A stretch of DNA of 44,246 nucleotides, taken from an uncultured Clostridia bacterium. Its GTDB lineage: Bacteria; Bacillota; Clostridia; Oscillospirales; Acutalibacteraceae. Location of the stretch: NCBI GenBank assembly GCA_946415335.1, contig CAMKSB010000002.1:1-44246 (forward strand). The letters are read 5' to 3'. The notes below the pieces were generated by a model. The model was given only the letters and a program-made list of their open reading frames with translations, made no database searches and was not told the DNA's origin. Position numbers and translations under genes: made by a program. Shown here piece by piece: positions 36,701 to 43,227 of this stretch (position 1 is the stretch's first letter; the number at the start of each line of letters is the position of its first letter).

Positions 36701-39450
36701 CGGAATTCGAGCTCACCGTCGTCCACCCATTCTTTGTTGACGGCGATCTCGGCATGGTCGCTGCCCTCGATGGAACGAATATTGGTGACGCCGTAATGAT
36801 AGTTGGTGGTATGCGCCTCGTCGTTTTCATAGGTGACATTCCACTGGTAGGTAGAATAGAAGCTGATTTCTTCTTGCTGACCATTGATGATCGCTGTTCT
36901 GGGATAGCTCTTTTGTACCTCTATCGCGCGGTAGACGATCTCTCTGCCGTCGCTGTCGAATCTCGGCACCGGGATATCGTCGATATTCCAGGTCGCGCGC
37001 TGCAAGGTCTGCTGCTTGAATCTGACGATCTCTTTGCCGTTACTGTCCTTGAGCGGTTGTCCCTGATCGTCTTTATCGGTGAAGTAACCGCCCAATCCGG
37101 TATACGCGTCAAAGAAATTCTCGGGGTATTCGGACTTGATAAAGTAGTTGCGGTACTGCAGGTTCTTCTGATTGAAATTCTGAACATCGAACGTCGCGCT
37201 GTACTCCGTGCTGTCAGGCGGTATGGTTATCGGATTATGATGTTCGTCCTGCCATTCCTTCCTGATATCGACTTTGGTATGACCTTGGATCTGATAGTGG
37301 AAATGGAAGTCGGTGGTGTCTTCCGGATTGGTGAGAACGACAAAGTAGGAATCGTTCGCCTCGATGCTGTGCTGACCAAGGTCGGTGATATCGGTATCAT
37401 CCGTCTTGGAGACCGGCGGCTGTCCCTCAACCATCACGTCCGTTCTGGTAACGGAAGTCTGAATAACGCGGTACTCATAGAGCTGTCCGCGTTCGTTGTA
37501 GATGTCGACCTTCGGGAACTTGCAGTCCTCCGTGCCGCCGCGGCTCATATGCAGTTCATCAAACTGGATGATCTTGTCGTCGCCGACCTGCTCCCACTCT
37601 CCGGTACCCTCTGCAGTCTTGAGCCTTCTCTGCAGCTGATAGGTCACGGAAGCGGTACCGCCCTGACGTGCCGCCGCGACCCAATCGGCGCTGACGGAGT
37701 AAACGACGGTGTCGGAGAGCTTATTGATAACAGTGCCGCCGTCTTCCAGACGGTTCTTCGGGTTATCCTTATAGGTGATCTGGTACGGCTGCCTGTCGCC
37801 GTCCTTTTCGACCGTGACTTCCTCGTGTACATAATAGACGTAGAGATCGCCGGTGATATCGTACTTGGGAAGATTGTCGTAACGGATATCTGTGTCGGTA
37901 CCTTTCAGAACGACCGAGTTATCAACAATGGCGGATTCATCGTCTTCGCCGACGAATCGCCACAGATTGAGCCGGGCAGCCGTTTTGTCCGCCTCACGAG
38001 CGGCTGTGACCTCAATATCGTCCCACTGCACATGCGCGTTGAAATTGGTGGTACCGCTGAGCAGCAGATCCAGGGTGCCGTTGTTGAAGGTCTTGTCGGT
38101 TACGCTGGCGTGGATACCGTCGTTCTCGGAACGGACGGCATAGTAGTCGTTTTGCGTATCCGCTTTTTGTGCATTCTGGTTGATCGTCATCACGGGACGG
38201 GAAGGATCGACCAATTCGAGGTAGTACTCGTTGGCGGTGCCATCCTCAGCGATGTCCTCAAGATTTTTGATGGTGACGGAATAGCTGCCGTCGTGATTAT
38301 CGACAACGACGAAATCCTCATCATCCAGCGGAATCGGTTCGTCAGACGCTCCGCCCTTGCCCATGCGCTTGAAATTGAAGTGCTGGTCAAGGTACTCTGC
38401 CGTGATGTTGGGACGTGCCGACGGATCGTACTTGTCGGCGTAGTTCATCTTGAACGTAAAGTCCGTCAGTCCAATCGCCAGATAATTGTTTTCGTCCGGC
38501 GTAGAATTCCTGTAATGGGTGTCGCCTTCTCCGGGCTCGGGGAAATGCTGGATGGAGGTATAGGCGATCTTTGAGCCGTCCGGATTGAATTCCGGAACCG
38601 TGTAGTGGTACAGATAGGTGTTACTGGTCGTCTGTTCCAGTTCCAGATAGGCGTGATGCTGCGGAGCAGTATTGACTGTAAACTGATAATGATCCGCGCT
38701 TTGTACATAGGTACCGCCGTCATGCGCGAGATATTCCTCGCCGTCCTTATAAAGATCAAAGGTGACTTCGTTCATCTCCGGTCTGCCGGTACCGCGGTCG
38801 CGCCAGTTCTGCTGCACATCAATGGTGGTCATTTTGGTGGAGTCAAACTGTTCGACGTGCAGACAGGCGTTGATATGCTCAAACGGATCATCCGCGTCAT
38901 AATCGACCAACGGAATGGGTTCTTCGGTTACCGGATCCGTGCCGATGGTCTTCGGAGTGCCATCTGCATTCACAAAGGAATAGGTCTGCACCGGGTCGCT
39001 GTAAAGAAGGGAGGTTTCCTTCTGGTTGAGCATACCGGTCTGATAGGTGATCTCGATCGTGTCGATCTTGAACTGCTTCAGGAAGCTCTTGAAGCTGTTG
39101 TTGTCACTAAGTACGATCTCATCATTTTTTCCGAGAATAATGGACGCATTGGCGCCCTCCGGCGTTAAATAAAGATGCCTTGCCGCGTCTACCTCCATTT
39201 CATTTGGGAGGCTGACCGGGGTTTTGGTCACAGTAACCGTTTCGTCTTCGTTGACGGTTACGACTGTGCGATAGAATTTGAGGAGATATTTGGTTTCGGA
39301 TTCGCTGTCATATGTCATCACGTGGTTATAGATACCGATACCCGGCGTGGGCGTAACGGCAAAGACGTTCAGCAGCATATAATTCGAGGTGAATAACAGC
39401 GCTACTGTCAGCAGCACTGCCGTGAACCTCAAACGGAATCCTTTTTTCAT
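24778..39450 (-). CDS. Giant (4,890 aa) secreted CnaB/SpaA-repeat surface protein without a recognisable sorting signal
   Basis: Single uninterrupted ORF; N-terminal signal peptide; many units with [IV]xKxW-ND...RP...Wxxxf..LP.YD.xG..YxYxVxE...Y...ITNxL; C-terminal ALLKNKS with no LPxTG/TM/charged tail. Confidence 0.93.
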   Translation of the reverse strand: MKKGFRLRFTAVLLTVALLFTSNYMLLNVFAVTPTPGIGIYNHVMTYDSESETKYLLKFYRTVVTVNEDETVTVTKTPVSLPNEMEVDAARHLYLTPEGANASIILGKNDEIVLSDNNSFKSFLKQFKIDTIEITYQTGMLNQKETSLLYSDPVQTYSFVNADGTPKTIGTDPVTEEPIPLVDYDADDPFEHINACLHVEQFDSTKMTTIDVQQNWRDRGTGRPEMNEVTFDLYKDGEEYLAHDGGTYVQSADHYQFTVNTAPQHHAYLELEQTTSNTYLYHYTVPEFNPDGSKIAYTSIQHFPEPGEGDTHYRNSTPDENNYLAIGLTDFTFKMNYADKYDPSARPNITAEYLDQHFNFKRMGKGGASDEPIPLDDEDFVVVDNHDGSYSVTIKNLEDIAEDGTANEYYLELVDPSRPVMTINQNAQKADTQNDYYAVRSENDGIHASVTDKTFNNGTLDLLLSGTTNFNAHVQWDDIEVTAAREADKTAARLNLWRFVGEDDESAIVDNSVVLKGTDTDIRYDNLPKYDITGDLYVYYVHEEVTVEKDGDRQPYQITYKDNPKNRLEDGGTVINKLSDTVVYSVSADWVAAARQGGTASVTYQLQRRLKTAEGTGEWEQVGDDKIIQFDELHMSRGGTEDCKFPKVDIYNERGQLYEYRVIQTSVTRTDVMVEGQPPVSKTDDTDITDLGQHSIEANDSYFVVLTNPEDTTDFHFHYQIQGHTKVDIRKEWQDEHHNPITIPPDSTEYSATFDVQNFNQKNLQYRNYFIKSEYPENFFDAYTGLGGYFTDKDDQGQPLKDSNGKEIVRFKQQTLQRATWNIDDIPVPRFDSDGREIVYRAIEVQKSYPRTAIINGQQEEISFYSTYQWNVTYENDEAHTTNYHYGVTNIRSIEGSDHAEIAVNKEWVDDGELEFRRPIQINASGRINQTYDQETDTWQDSNGSYRVLDNENVWESRFPITIKYKRDTNGNRIPIQGTDPPKYEIERIYGNDTSADYHYEPTDFSETPVGATSAAGHYWTMSEIEQARDDADGHLTNPDLEWIYELLTTKHWNGHDMSGTDEHGDPILDDENSHNLMDNNGIGFDHIVGIYKSDPIDNNPQHCHYYAVRQVWEDGGVNGAYATLRFINTRIGVVNYEIRLDWKVGDALTREEGKINTIRIKIEGEGLPNGSLEQEIDPSHLVKLDDGDYAYYLLNLPKYDEQGKLIEYKITEVAINDRSVNDDNVVMVGNDRCTVSVSDEGITEGDAARSDDLHTIRITNTFKDDVNFRIHKRWIDNQNAENTRSDLYIKLFRISHNPNATAEEGTVASPKRIGNEYKWEQKPDDELNYWTYHFEELPKYDAQGYPYTYYVKEQDNLPFYKQEYDRNDQISATEKNQLVFLTDEQLSLQSLQNVAFYDGTITNRLYDELVINGEKLWKNISGLLEKADYPIAYVTLYRDLSNLTADEKAALHLTEAEAASNEIQISTEAEVRNGAISFKFTDAVERAKQYGVALDDHGNVRKDANGNIVLLKYNEFGKRIHYKMKEKALNGYVSKIEDSKLINEYNGGRKLKFNVTKHWEGMGSERNFPTIKFVLHQVFAVPGENGSTKYYEMNHFEREFRATDDVDYKVIFGSEDKPMEQDALRYYSPVGKPYTYFITETLSNYDGDQALFIEPDHEQLIPKYLQQFRTNSKAQVVYIDSTSDNKGLALGFSAQRTDYLGDARDNVRRALFPRDGDTKPIPKDIVDPTPPDDSITTPTEEQMEAAFNMLTDKQKLKLRAFEDLPAEKQKAAFDLLTEFQKYNLYKDPHIAYESLDDKQKQAAFDALTDDQLATLFSDAGNDLTYGSLNDDQKHAAFDALTPAQQHQIFEQHNDYVFNYMLTDQQRQRVYDELNAREASPIKLDEEVQNTYQPDENNFQGKLDVSKQWEYPVNVNEQNKDYDSVRAYNFTVSRKTKLSNEETLFKVKTSDEHTTDPPFPTFYDLANGISMNSDDLYGTIRPHNFEPSMKASREIVPPEQGETPKYYVGVLLKDNKAVTVVIDVTDESGNLDYHNDVHIDGLAIYGHDALLYTYTITEEDKPGYTAVVKSGSVKLAQENSQTPTTPKVNLKNKLEVFDLTINKSFGREYTDENNQSVIDPIPKDDFPQFFNDEYFKQLTFLLCRKSDSMVIPTPATPESPATADESAATQDEGYTVEGGEVYKVITGKQILELAAQDETKQYNGLKETDEKDNAYYFHVFRDLPLTDTNGNYYTYWLKEIDGAQSGGSEKVFTLYSPELRDKETTARISKAEQVNIQLSSGDNNSEKELYTQNVFKSKRITINKFWLDNNNEDGKRPDQLTVTVSEKVPGGDENNQDRIHEFNRVLNKEDSTGEVGWTLEAALARYYFNGIYALDNLQYKIGEDVSQVPDYTLVTQEGTYGGVSVTDPNSYAIPGTVNSTYVPVSDVVYQSISTLTDNSLNLTNYKKPKKGTLTLEKAFIGDSQFKPDTRPELLYFKLLDETGLPLTKEQYTKLMVTVTVGDDDYTAQLPDNGIITLERVPSTYEYPKVTVTNLPIGKNTGGDVQKNGTYTAKEYKFIECDQNGNDLASNFPYTWDGGQKGTGATGVHSTKTVKLDNQTLSADYEITNTLKTEDHTVTKRWQDDANNGHANYYHTRPDMFHVRLERKIEIDEEWTVVNPDIQLDTMLDSLNTDNYTENSENPNITQSAFRNLPEYDKNGNKYYYRVVETYIGPSENKYAVNRTYHDLITNQDYPAAKVYYVVYDDQLFDKSSSIENHLIRKTQYQNFQVKKIWNDNLNQDAKRKPIQVKLVQSVNNVTTNESLEWLDESNNWFFEWRNYPNNDEDGNEYAYHVFEVTDIDDYTSNTYQILAYNPEHEGGYDENSYERDEITNRYNPVYKNLSVNKKWLGDEQSKQVRPTGITFELYCKYTAYKYAATDGSDVSTDELKAAAQAAGKLTFAADPEKSYEGPVSGATQLLQAMYEDYKRSQGVNAQSYENYIASVLTPEYFVKTLTPSDRTVDNQWNDRITFTHLPVYINTCATEHWFGQNAAVEYYVKEAEPALGSGKTNPYVYGVNGYMGTQMTGEGNSQITTLIDNNTPANKTVTASNKLQKRNITVQKVWNDNGYGESLHYDIDFTLQCTNASDASQYAYMQTETLRIADNPRTVTFTDLPIYDQDGTMLTYEVTEKVSGTQSTHVRYGYEQSNPVPTNESGVLIGYTITNTLPVVKFKATKYWNDNFNQDGMRPKQLDLTLQRTAEDTTETVRTLSDTSQAHRQTSDTLWQVDFGIHPKYNINNVEYVYSVTEEANGTGTLAQRGYQRYVTPSALTDVVLKNDYVITDDTTARSEGALTTANGDETDRTFWFKNKYTPKDDNLKIKKSWADTVDGIDFSSWTRPQEVTVTLHYQYGSTAVTNLATAPESDHVKKLFPSGYDFTRQVKAGESWENVFDHLPLYVNPTGTATFNGQEYQITYSVTEEPLNGYTTAYSASVKPNGTDSVDELTVTNTLKTKTVKVKKEWDDRSYSGDQNDHYDVHLTLANTNSGVSYTANNTIPKTDAAVTGTVDFIVPEYIANGDAATFTVTEDAVDQQYRYQTTYSENHEFNAATIADNSVITVYNRLPLTEITFQKNWEDSNNTYQLRPNSIQIQLSRRPVTNNGVAWESADTGWQNCGEKVTVTGSSWAHTFDELPKFDAHNIEYEYKIVEDKVNAYDTAYQTDSGYQDNPVVRPDNSNQTVDSTLSFNVKNTLITQPITLVKVWNDNDYPDDLHYPVTFTIAKPSGAAFSFTDVPVTLSNTSTTGTKDGHVTWSETQTVPVYDKSGNPIQYTVTEENSHHYGYHQTGDTAITQNGVYTGNGQYIGNFYDTYTITNELPLTEVTAQKQWAGDLELYPNADATVKVNLTRKSNNQRDTTFNPEKQIAYSNGTNDSVTFGKLLVKDYNNNDYTYTITEQTVRGYATTYSNQNILSTAQNHTTIVTNTPLKGSADFVKYDFTDWTKHHEDDRFHLQTLSNAQFELYREREGMADKKFWFTQQSGVYTIVPDGTAGATDKLISGADGKIAITNLEPNKYYLKETTSPTGYQLNNTRFAFEVSVNDSNQIVVTYTRSATPAANALTDLSQITSTTAPASANGIPNEENLSQLTLQKVDKNKLDSKLPYATYYLLRLYDFEYRKPGAQGANAEQYLANALNTLTADYSDSSALWTYWERVGNPTYTTDQNGNIAVEGHMFGTYVFYEVKNPVGFERDFTHNATTAAVTSNPNVIGPVYFEPNTAQHEHVVYNLTHEDPRKKAEIKILKTDENGNPLNNAVFNLYKDGEPGTVLATVTTGYDGLNPTAIELDTTQYEWGQKFYFIEETAPTGYAPHNKGEEKNKIEFSLTRDVADETLHVVRANDVRLKGSVVLTKTASAATTTTMAGSQLANAVFELYTKNGTQPLHLYTHSTAPNKYRVRYDTDLQDDITSFGYTYSSDVTTMTTGSDGKLTVEGIDWGDFYLKEVTAPTGYKLPTGDSAKVSFSVGRNNAALTQQLEMKNDPQTAQLNIIKHIDRKNVEAWGEPVFIFKVRQTAYYDYNNGNYVAIEEAKQPTLTKTISPRTTDTNGFTDETGWFDLEPGTYTVTEVRVARYKAASDSVTTDRSDPTGKVTNMSNSLYQATFNLAPDGKAEVRYDNRLANYEKLNHADEKHNVFNGYKALQVSDKDGLQLDQQGKVTINKSDLLPKLIKSDGSTTAITDYAALTVTSSESEITVTDNGSTITVSGRAEDVASSVYKLNAAYAGLTTDFELRFSANPLFNKTEKTVIFRNDEQNRSYYADGGQHNAIYSLIFIIDSSSGTPVVKKIMHNGVSTGNTTAASFPTLYMESMFNDLTFDKWRYAYSDGGNNVTGDVDSNGLMNAIKSAPDDAVITVTALLKNKS

Positions 39451-39488
39451 TTCCTCACCACCTTAGAGTTGCGCAAATTTGTGGATCG

Positions 39489-40007
39489 TCAATCCGATCC
39501 GCCGCCGTCTGCGGCTTTCTTTTTTTCATACCTTCCGGAGATCCTGTCGTAGAGGATCCCGCCTAAAATAAATAAGACAAATAGTCCGATCAATACGATT
39601 TTTCCGCCGAGCGTTCGGGCAAACAGCGGAACCTCGCCGACATACGGCAGCCAGAACACGGTTTCGCCGATATAGTTGTCGGCGTTCACCTTTGCCGCGT
39701 CGACGTTGTTGTTGGCGTCGCCTTTGGTGATCACAACGCCATCCCGCACGCTGTAGGCACGGTGGGTGACGAACATCTCACCCACCTTGAAGGCGATGAT
39801 ATCGCCGGTCTTTACTTCCTCAAACGGCGCCTTGCTGTTGACAAAGCTCAGGCTGCCCTTTGGGATCGTCGGCTCCATGGAGCCTGTGCGCACCGCGTAA
39901 GGCCGGATACCGAACAGGAACAGCACCAGCAGCGTTATCGCCGATGTGATGGCGACAAACGCAAGAATACGGTAAATAATGCGATACACCTTGGCTGCTA
40001 TTCTCAT
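39489..40007 (-). CDS. Signal peptidase I, SipW/ER type (Ser-His)
   Basis: TGSMEPTIPKGSL, VKTGDIIAF, VTHRAYSV, TKGDANNNVD motifs; two TM segments; start MRIAAKVYRI overlaps sortase stop (ATGA). Confidence 0.9.
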   Translation of the reverse strand: MRIAAKVYRIIYRILAFVAITSAITLLVLFLFGIRPYAVRTGSMEPTIPKGSLSFVNSKAPFEEVKTGDIIAFKVGEMFVTHRAYSVRDGVVITKGDANNNVDAAKVNADNYIGETVFWLPYVGEVPLFARTLGGKIVLIGLFVLFILGGILYDRISGRYEKKKAADGGGSD

Positions 40008-40771
40008 TCGATGACCCCCGCTAATACGCCGCGCGCGTTCCACGCTTCATAGGAACAGGTGGAAAGCAGCAGCAGGTGAAGATCTTTTTTATTCTTCAAC
40101 TCCTGTGCGGTATAAGTGCGCGTGTATGCCGCCTGATTAAAAATTTCATCAATGTACCCTTCCCTGTCGCTCTCGGTCTCCTGTTCGGTCTGATAGGCAA
40201 AGGACGGGTTGGGAAGCAGCATGTAGGCAAAAAACCGAACACGGTGAACGCCGGTCTTTGTCAGGAGCACGCCGTAGGGATACGCCTCCATGAAGCTGCT
40301 GTCCGCGTAACGTGTGATGTCGGCGAACATCGCCTGATAGCCCTGGATATGATGGGCATAAACGATGGATACAAAGCTGCTGAAATCGCTCTTGCAGCGG
40401 TAATCCAGAAACGGACACCCTACGCCGTTGTACTCCTTGTCAAAGCCGTTGTTCAGATAAAAGCTGTTGTCAGTCGTCTGAACGACGGGGTAGTCGATAA
40501 CGGTGCCGTCTATTTTAATCCAACCTACCGCGTCATTGCTCTGCGCTTTGAGGGATTCAAAGGCAGACGGCGCTTTTGAAGCGCCGGAAGAAGTTTCGTC
40601 CGCATCCGCGCCGATGGTCGGATTGATTTTATCGAAATACGCACGCTGTTCGTCAGCGGCGTCGGTGATTTCATGGTTGGGAATATAAATATCGTTGATA
40701 TAGCGGTAGGCGCAGTAACCTGCGCCTGCTATTAAGGCGACAACGAGTAGAATCATGACAAGTTTTTTCAC
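40004..40771 (-). CDS. Class B sortase
   Basis: DAVGWIKIDGTVIDYPVVQTTDNSFYLNNGF, VYAHHIQG catalytic His, LLLSTCSYEAWNARGVLAGVI (Cys/Arg). Confidence 0.93.
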   Translation of the reverse strand: MKKLVMILLVVALIAGAGYCAYRYINDIYIPNHEITDAADEQRAYFDKINPTIGADADETSSGASKAPSAFESLKAQSNDAVGWIKIDGTVIDYPVVQTTDNSFYLNNGFDKEYNGVGCPFLDYRCKSDFSSFVSIVYAHHIQGYQAMFADITRYADSSFMEAYPYGVLLTKTGVHRVRFFAYMLLPNPSFAYQTEQETESDREGYIDEIFNQAAYTRTYTAQELKNKKDLHLLLLSTCSYEAWNARGVLAGVIE

Positions 40772-41559
40772 TTGCTCTGCTCCTTGTCTTTCTTTTTGTT
40801 GCGCTTGATCAGTACAAGCAGTACGACGATCAGCACGGCGATCACGCCGATACCGATCAGCCAGACAGCGCCGTTTTTGAGCAGCAAGCCGGTCTGCGGC
40901 GCATAGTCGCCGGACCGGGGTTCATCCGGCGTCATGTCGTGGGGTTCTACCTTGGCGTAGAAGATCCACTTGAATTCGATCTCTCCTTCAGTGTGTCCGT
41001 CGCTGTCGGCGCCGACAAGCACATGCTTGCCGTTGACGTCGACCAGCTTTTTGCCGTTGTCGACGCTTTTCACAACGTCGAGGTTGTTCCAGACGACCTC
41101 ACAGCGCAGGGAATGTGATTCGCCGGGCGCAAAGGAGCCGCAGTCGAAGTGCTCTGTTTTCAGGTCGATGTTGCCGTCGCCGTAGACAGAGCCGCAATAG
41201 AATTCCTCGCCGTCGCGCAGGAACCGGCATTCGCAGCCCTTTTCGAGATCGATCTCGCCCGCCTTAAAGAGCGGTTCGACATAGAACCAGATGTGGTAGG
41301 TGTAGTCCTCGCGCAGATTGATCAGCTGGATGTTTTTGGTGTAGGTCTCGCCGAAGTCCATGCCTTCGACATGGAAGAAGTATTCGCCTGTTTCGCTGTT
41401 GACGGGATTGCCCTCGTCATCGAGAGCCGCCAACCTCTCCGGAAGCCCCTTTACCGCTCCGTCCGGCAAAGGGGTATCCGCAAAGGCTGTCAAACCAATG
41501 CTCTGCATGAAAACAAGGAGGCTGACAAGCAGCACTACAGCGATACGCTTCATTTTCAT
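40768..41559 (-). CDS. Secreted protein with C-terminal YAPQTG sorting-like signal, TM and basic tail (probable sortase substrate)
   Basis: Signal peptide (...SIGLTAFA); C-terminus YAPQTGLLLKNGAVWLIGIGVIAVLIVVLLVLIKRNKKKDKEQSK; start with RBS AAGGAGG at MKMKRIAV; 4-nt overlap with the sortase gene. Confidence 0.85.
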   Translation of the reverse strand: MKMKRIAVVLLVSLLVFMQSIGLTAFADTPLPDGAVKGLPERLAALDDEGNPVNSETGEYFFHVEGMDFGETYTKNIQLINLREDYTYHIWFYVEPLFKAGEIDLEKGCECRFLRDGEEFYCGSVYGDGNIDLKTEHFDCGSFAPGESHSLRCEVVWNNLDVVKSVDNGKKLVDVNGKHVLVGADSDGHTEGEIEFKWIFYAKVEPHDMTPDEPRSGDYAPQTGLLLKNGAVWLIGIGVIAVLIVVLLVLIKRNKKKDKEQSK

Positions 41560-41620
41560 GTTGTCAGCCTCCTTTTTCATTTAGTTTATGTTATGTTAGT
41601 GTGGTATAGGTGATAGAGAA

Positions 41621-43210
41621 TTAGGCATTTTCCCACTTCAACAGATCAATCTCACTACCGGTCTGAGTCGTGATTGAACCCTTTGCAGGCGTGTTGGATA
41701 CAGCATGTGTATTTGCGGTATCATCGTTGTAGCCAGCTGCAAGCCAATTCTGTACGGTAGTGACACCTTCCTTGCCGTCTTCGGTCATGGTAACCTGTAC
41801 GGAATCCATGAATACATTGAGATCGAAGTCAAGTGCAAGGTAAGCACCGTTCTTGGTGTTCTGAGAAAGCGTTACGCTGTCAACAAGCTTAGCAGTGGTG
41901 TCACCCGCTTCTACATCATTGTTGTAGTAGAAGGTGGTCTTCTGCGGAGTAGTTGCGTCAGGCATTGCAGTCCAGTTCTCACTGTCACTTTCAGTTGCTG
42001 CCTTAACATTTGCTAACTGAACATCAATCGAAATTGCAGGATCTTCATTGTTTGTTACAGTGAATTTTGTATTAGTAGAATCATAAGTCCATGTTAACTG
42101 ATCAGTCGTCTTAACGGTTTCAGTTGCATTGAACAGCTTGATATCCTTTGGAATAACGGGAAGAACCTGATTAAGGGTTGGATTAGCAGTAGAATTATCA
42201 TCAACTGCAGCAGCCTCAAGTACATAATCGGAATGTTTGTTGGCGCCTTCTTTTGTCTTGAGGGCAAAATAGGTACCACCGTCAAGATCGTTATCATAAT
42301 AATAACCGCTGTACTCATAGGTGTTAGCTGTACCATCAGCTGTCTCACCGATATTTCTTCTGAACAGATAGAGACCGGTTGTTGCAGGCTTGAAGGTGGA
42401 AGCATCAATTTCACCGTAGTAGTTCGAATCATTGGCGTTGTTGGTTGTCTTGGCGAGTTCCTTCGCAGCACCGGAACCGATAGAACCTACCTGTGTGCCC
42501 TTCGGGAGGTTTTCAAGTTGAGTAAGAGTACCGTTGACAATCAAGTCAGATGCCTGTTCAAGTGTCCATGTGTATTTTGCGTTTGCGGGAGCATAAACCA
42601 GAACGCCGCCTGCCTGCATGGACTGAACCTCACTGAAACCTGCATACTGATTATCTCCAGTTCCTACAGGATCAGAAGGATCATCATGCTCATGAACATC
42701 ATGATTCAAGTCATTCGGATTGTTGATCTTATCAGTGCTCAGCGTCTTATAATAGGTAACAGCACCACTATTAGTTTGCTGATAATTCAGCCCAAGTTTG
42801 GTCTTTGCTTCATCATTGACCTTATTACTGGTATTATGCAAAAAACTTGTAGCATCTGTTGCAACTGTCGTATTGGAGCCGTTTGTTGTCGTAATCGCTA
42901 AGCCATTAGACTCATTGAGTACTCTCATTGCTCCGCCGAGCCACATTCTTACGAATGCGTCTACGTTGCCGGTGTTGACGGCTGCTACGTCCTTGTTGAC
43001 GGTCTGGCCGGGAATCCACTCCTTGGGAGGCTGGAAATCCTCGACGATGGATACGTTATAATCTGCCGACGCGGTCAGACGGTTGGTGACTTCGTCCTTG
43101 GATGAGAACCACGCGAAGGTGGAACCGGCAACAATCGCCGCGGCAACTACAACAGAACCAATCAGGACCTTTTTTTCTTTGGCTGATTTTTTCTTTTTCT
43201 GAGTTGTCAT
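41621..43210 (-). CDS. SipW-dependent-type signal peptide exported protein (TasA/CalY-like) 1, large
   Basis: KKVLIGSVVVAAAIVAGSTFAWFSSKDEVTNRLTASADYNVSIVEDFQPPKEWIPGQTVNKDVAAVNTGNVDAFVRMWL: TasA-type N-terminus and WxPG...K...N.G....VR pattern. Confidence 0.83.
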   Translation of the reverse strand: MTTQKKKKSAKEKKVLIGSVVVAAAIVAGSTFAWFSSKDEVTNRLTASADYNVSIVEDFQPPKEWIPGQTVNKDVAAVNTGNVDAFVRMWLGGAMRVLNESNGLAITTTNGSNTTVATDATSFLHNTSNKVNDEAKTKLGLNYQQTNSGAVTYYKTLSTDKINNPNDLNHDVHEHDDPSDPVGTGDNQYAGFSEVQSMQAGGVLVYAPANAKYTWTLEQASDLIVNGTLTQLENLPKGTQVGSIGSGAAKELAKTTNNANDSNYYGEIDASTFKPATTGLYLFRRNIGETADGTANTYEYSGYYYDNDLDGGTYFALKTKEGANKHSDYVLEAAAVDDNSTANPTLNQVLPVIPKDIKLFNATETVKTTDQLTWTYDSTNTKFTVTNNEDPAISIDVQLANVKAATESDSENWTAMPDATTPQKTTFYYNNDVEAGDTTAKLVDSVTLSQNTKNGAYLALDFDLNVFMDSVQVTMTEDGKEGVTTVQNWLAAGYNDDTANTHAVSNTPAKGSITTQTGSEIDLLKWENA

Positions 43211-43227
43211 TTAGATCTTCCTTTCTT

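Noticed and set aside
36754-38574. 606-aa plus-strand ORF antisense to the giant CnaB gene
   Set aside because: Shadow ORF; low-complexity V/I/D/R-rich translation typical of antisense of a repetitive gene. Also rejected: 30883-32586, 34447-35469, 35485-36627, 25885-27054, 28573-29370 plus.
40768-41580. Start at MKKEADN for the YAPQTG protein
   Set aside because: The AAGGAGG within that extension is better read as the RBS for ATG at 41559 (MKMKRIAV).
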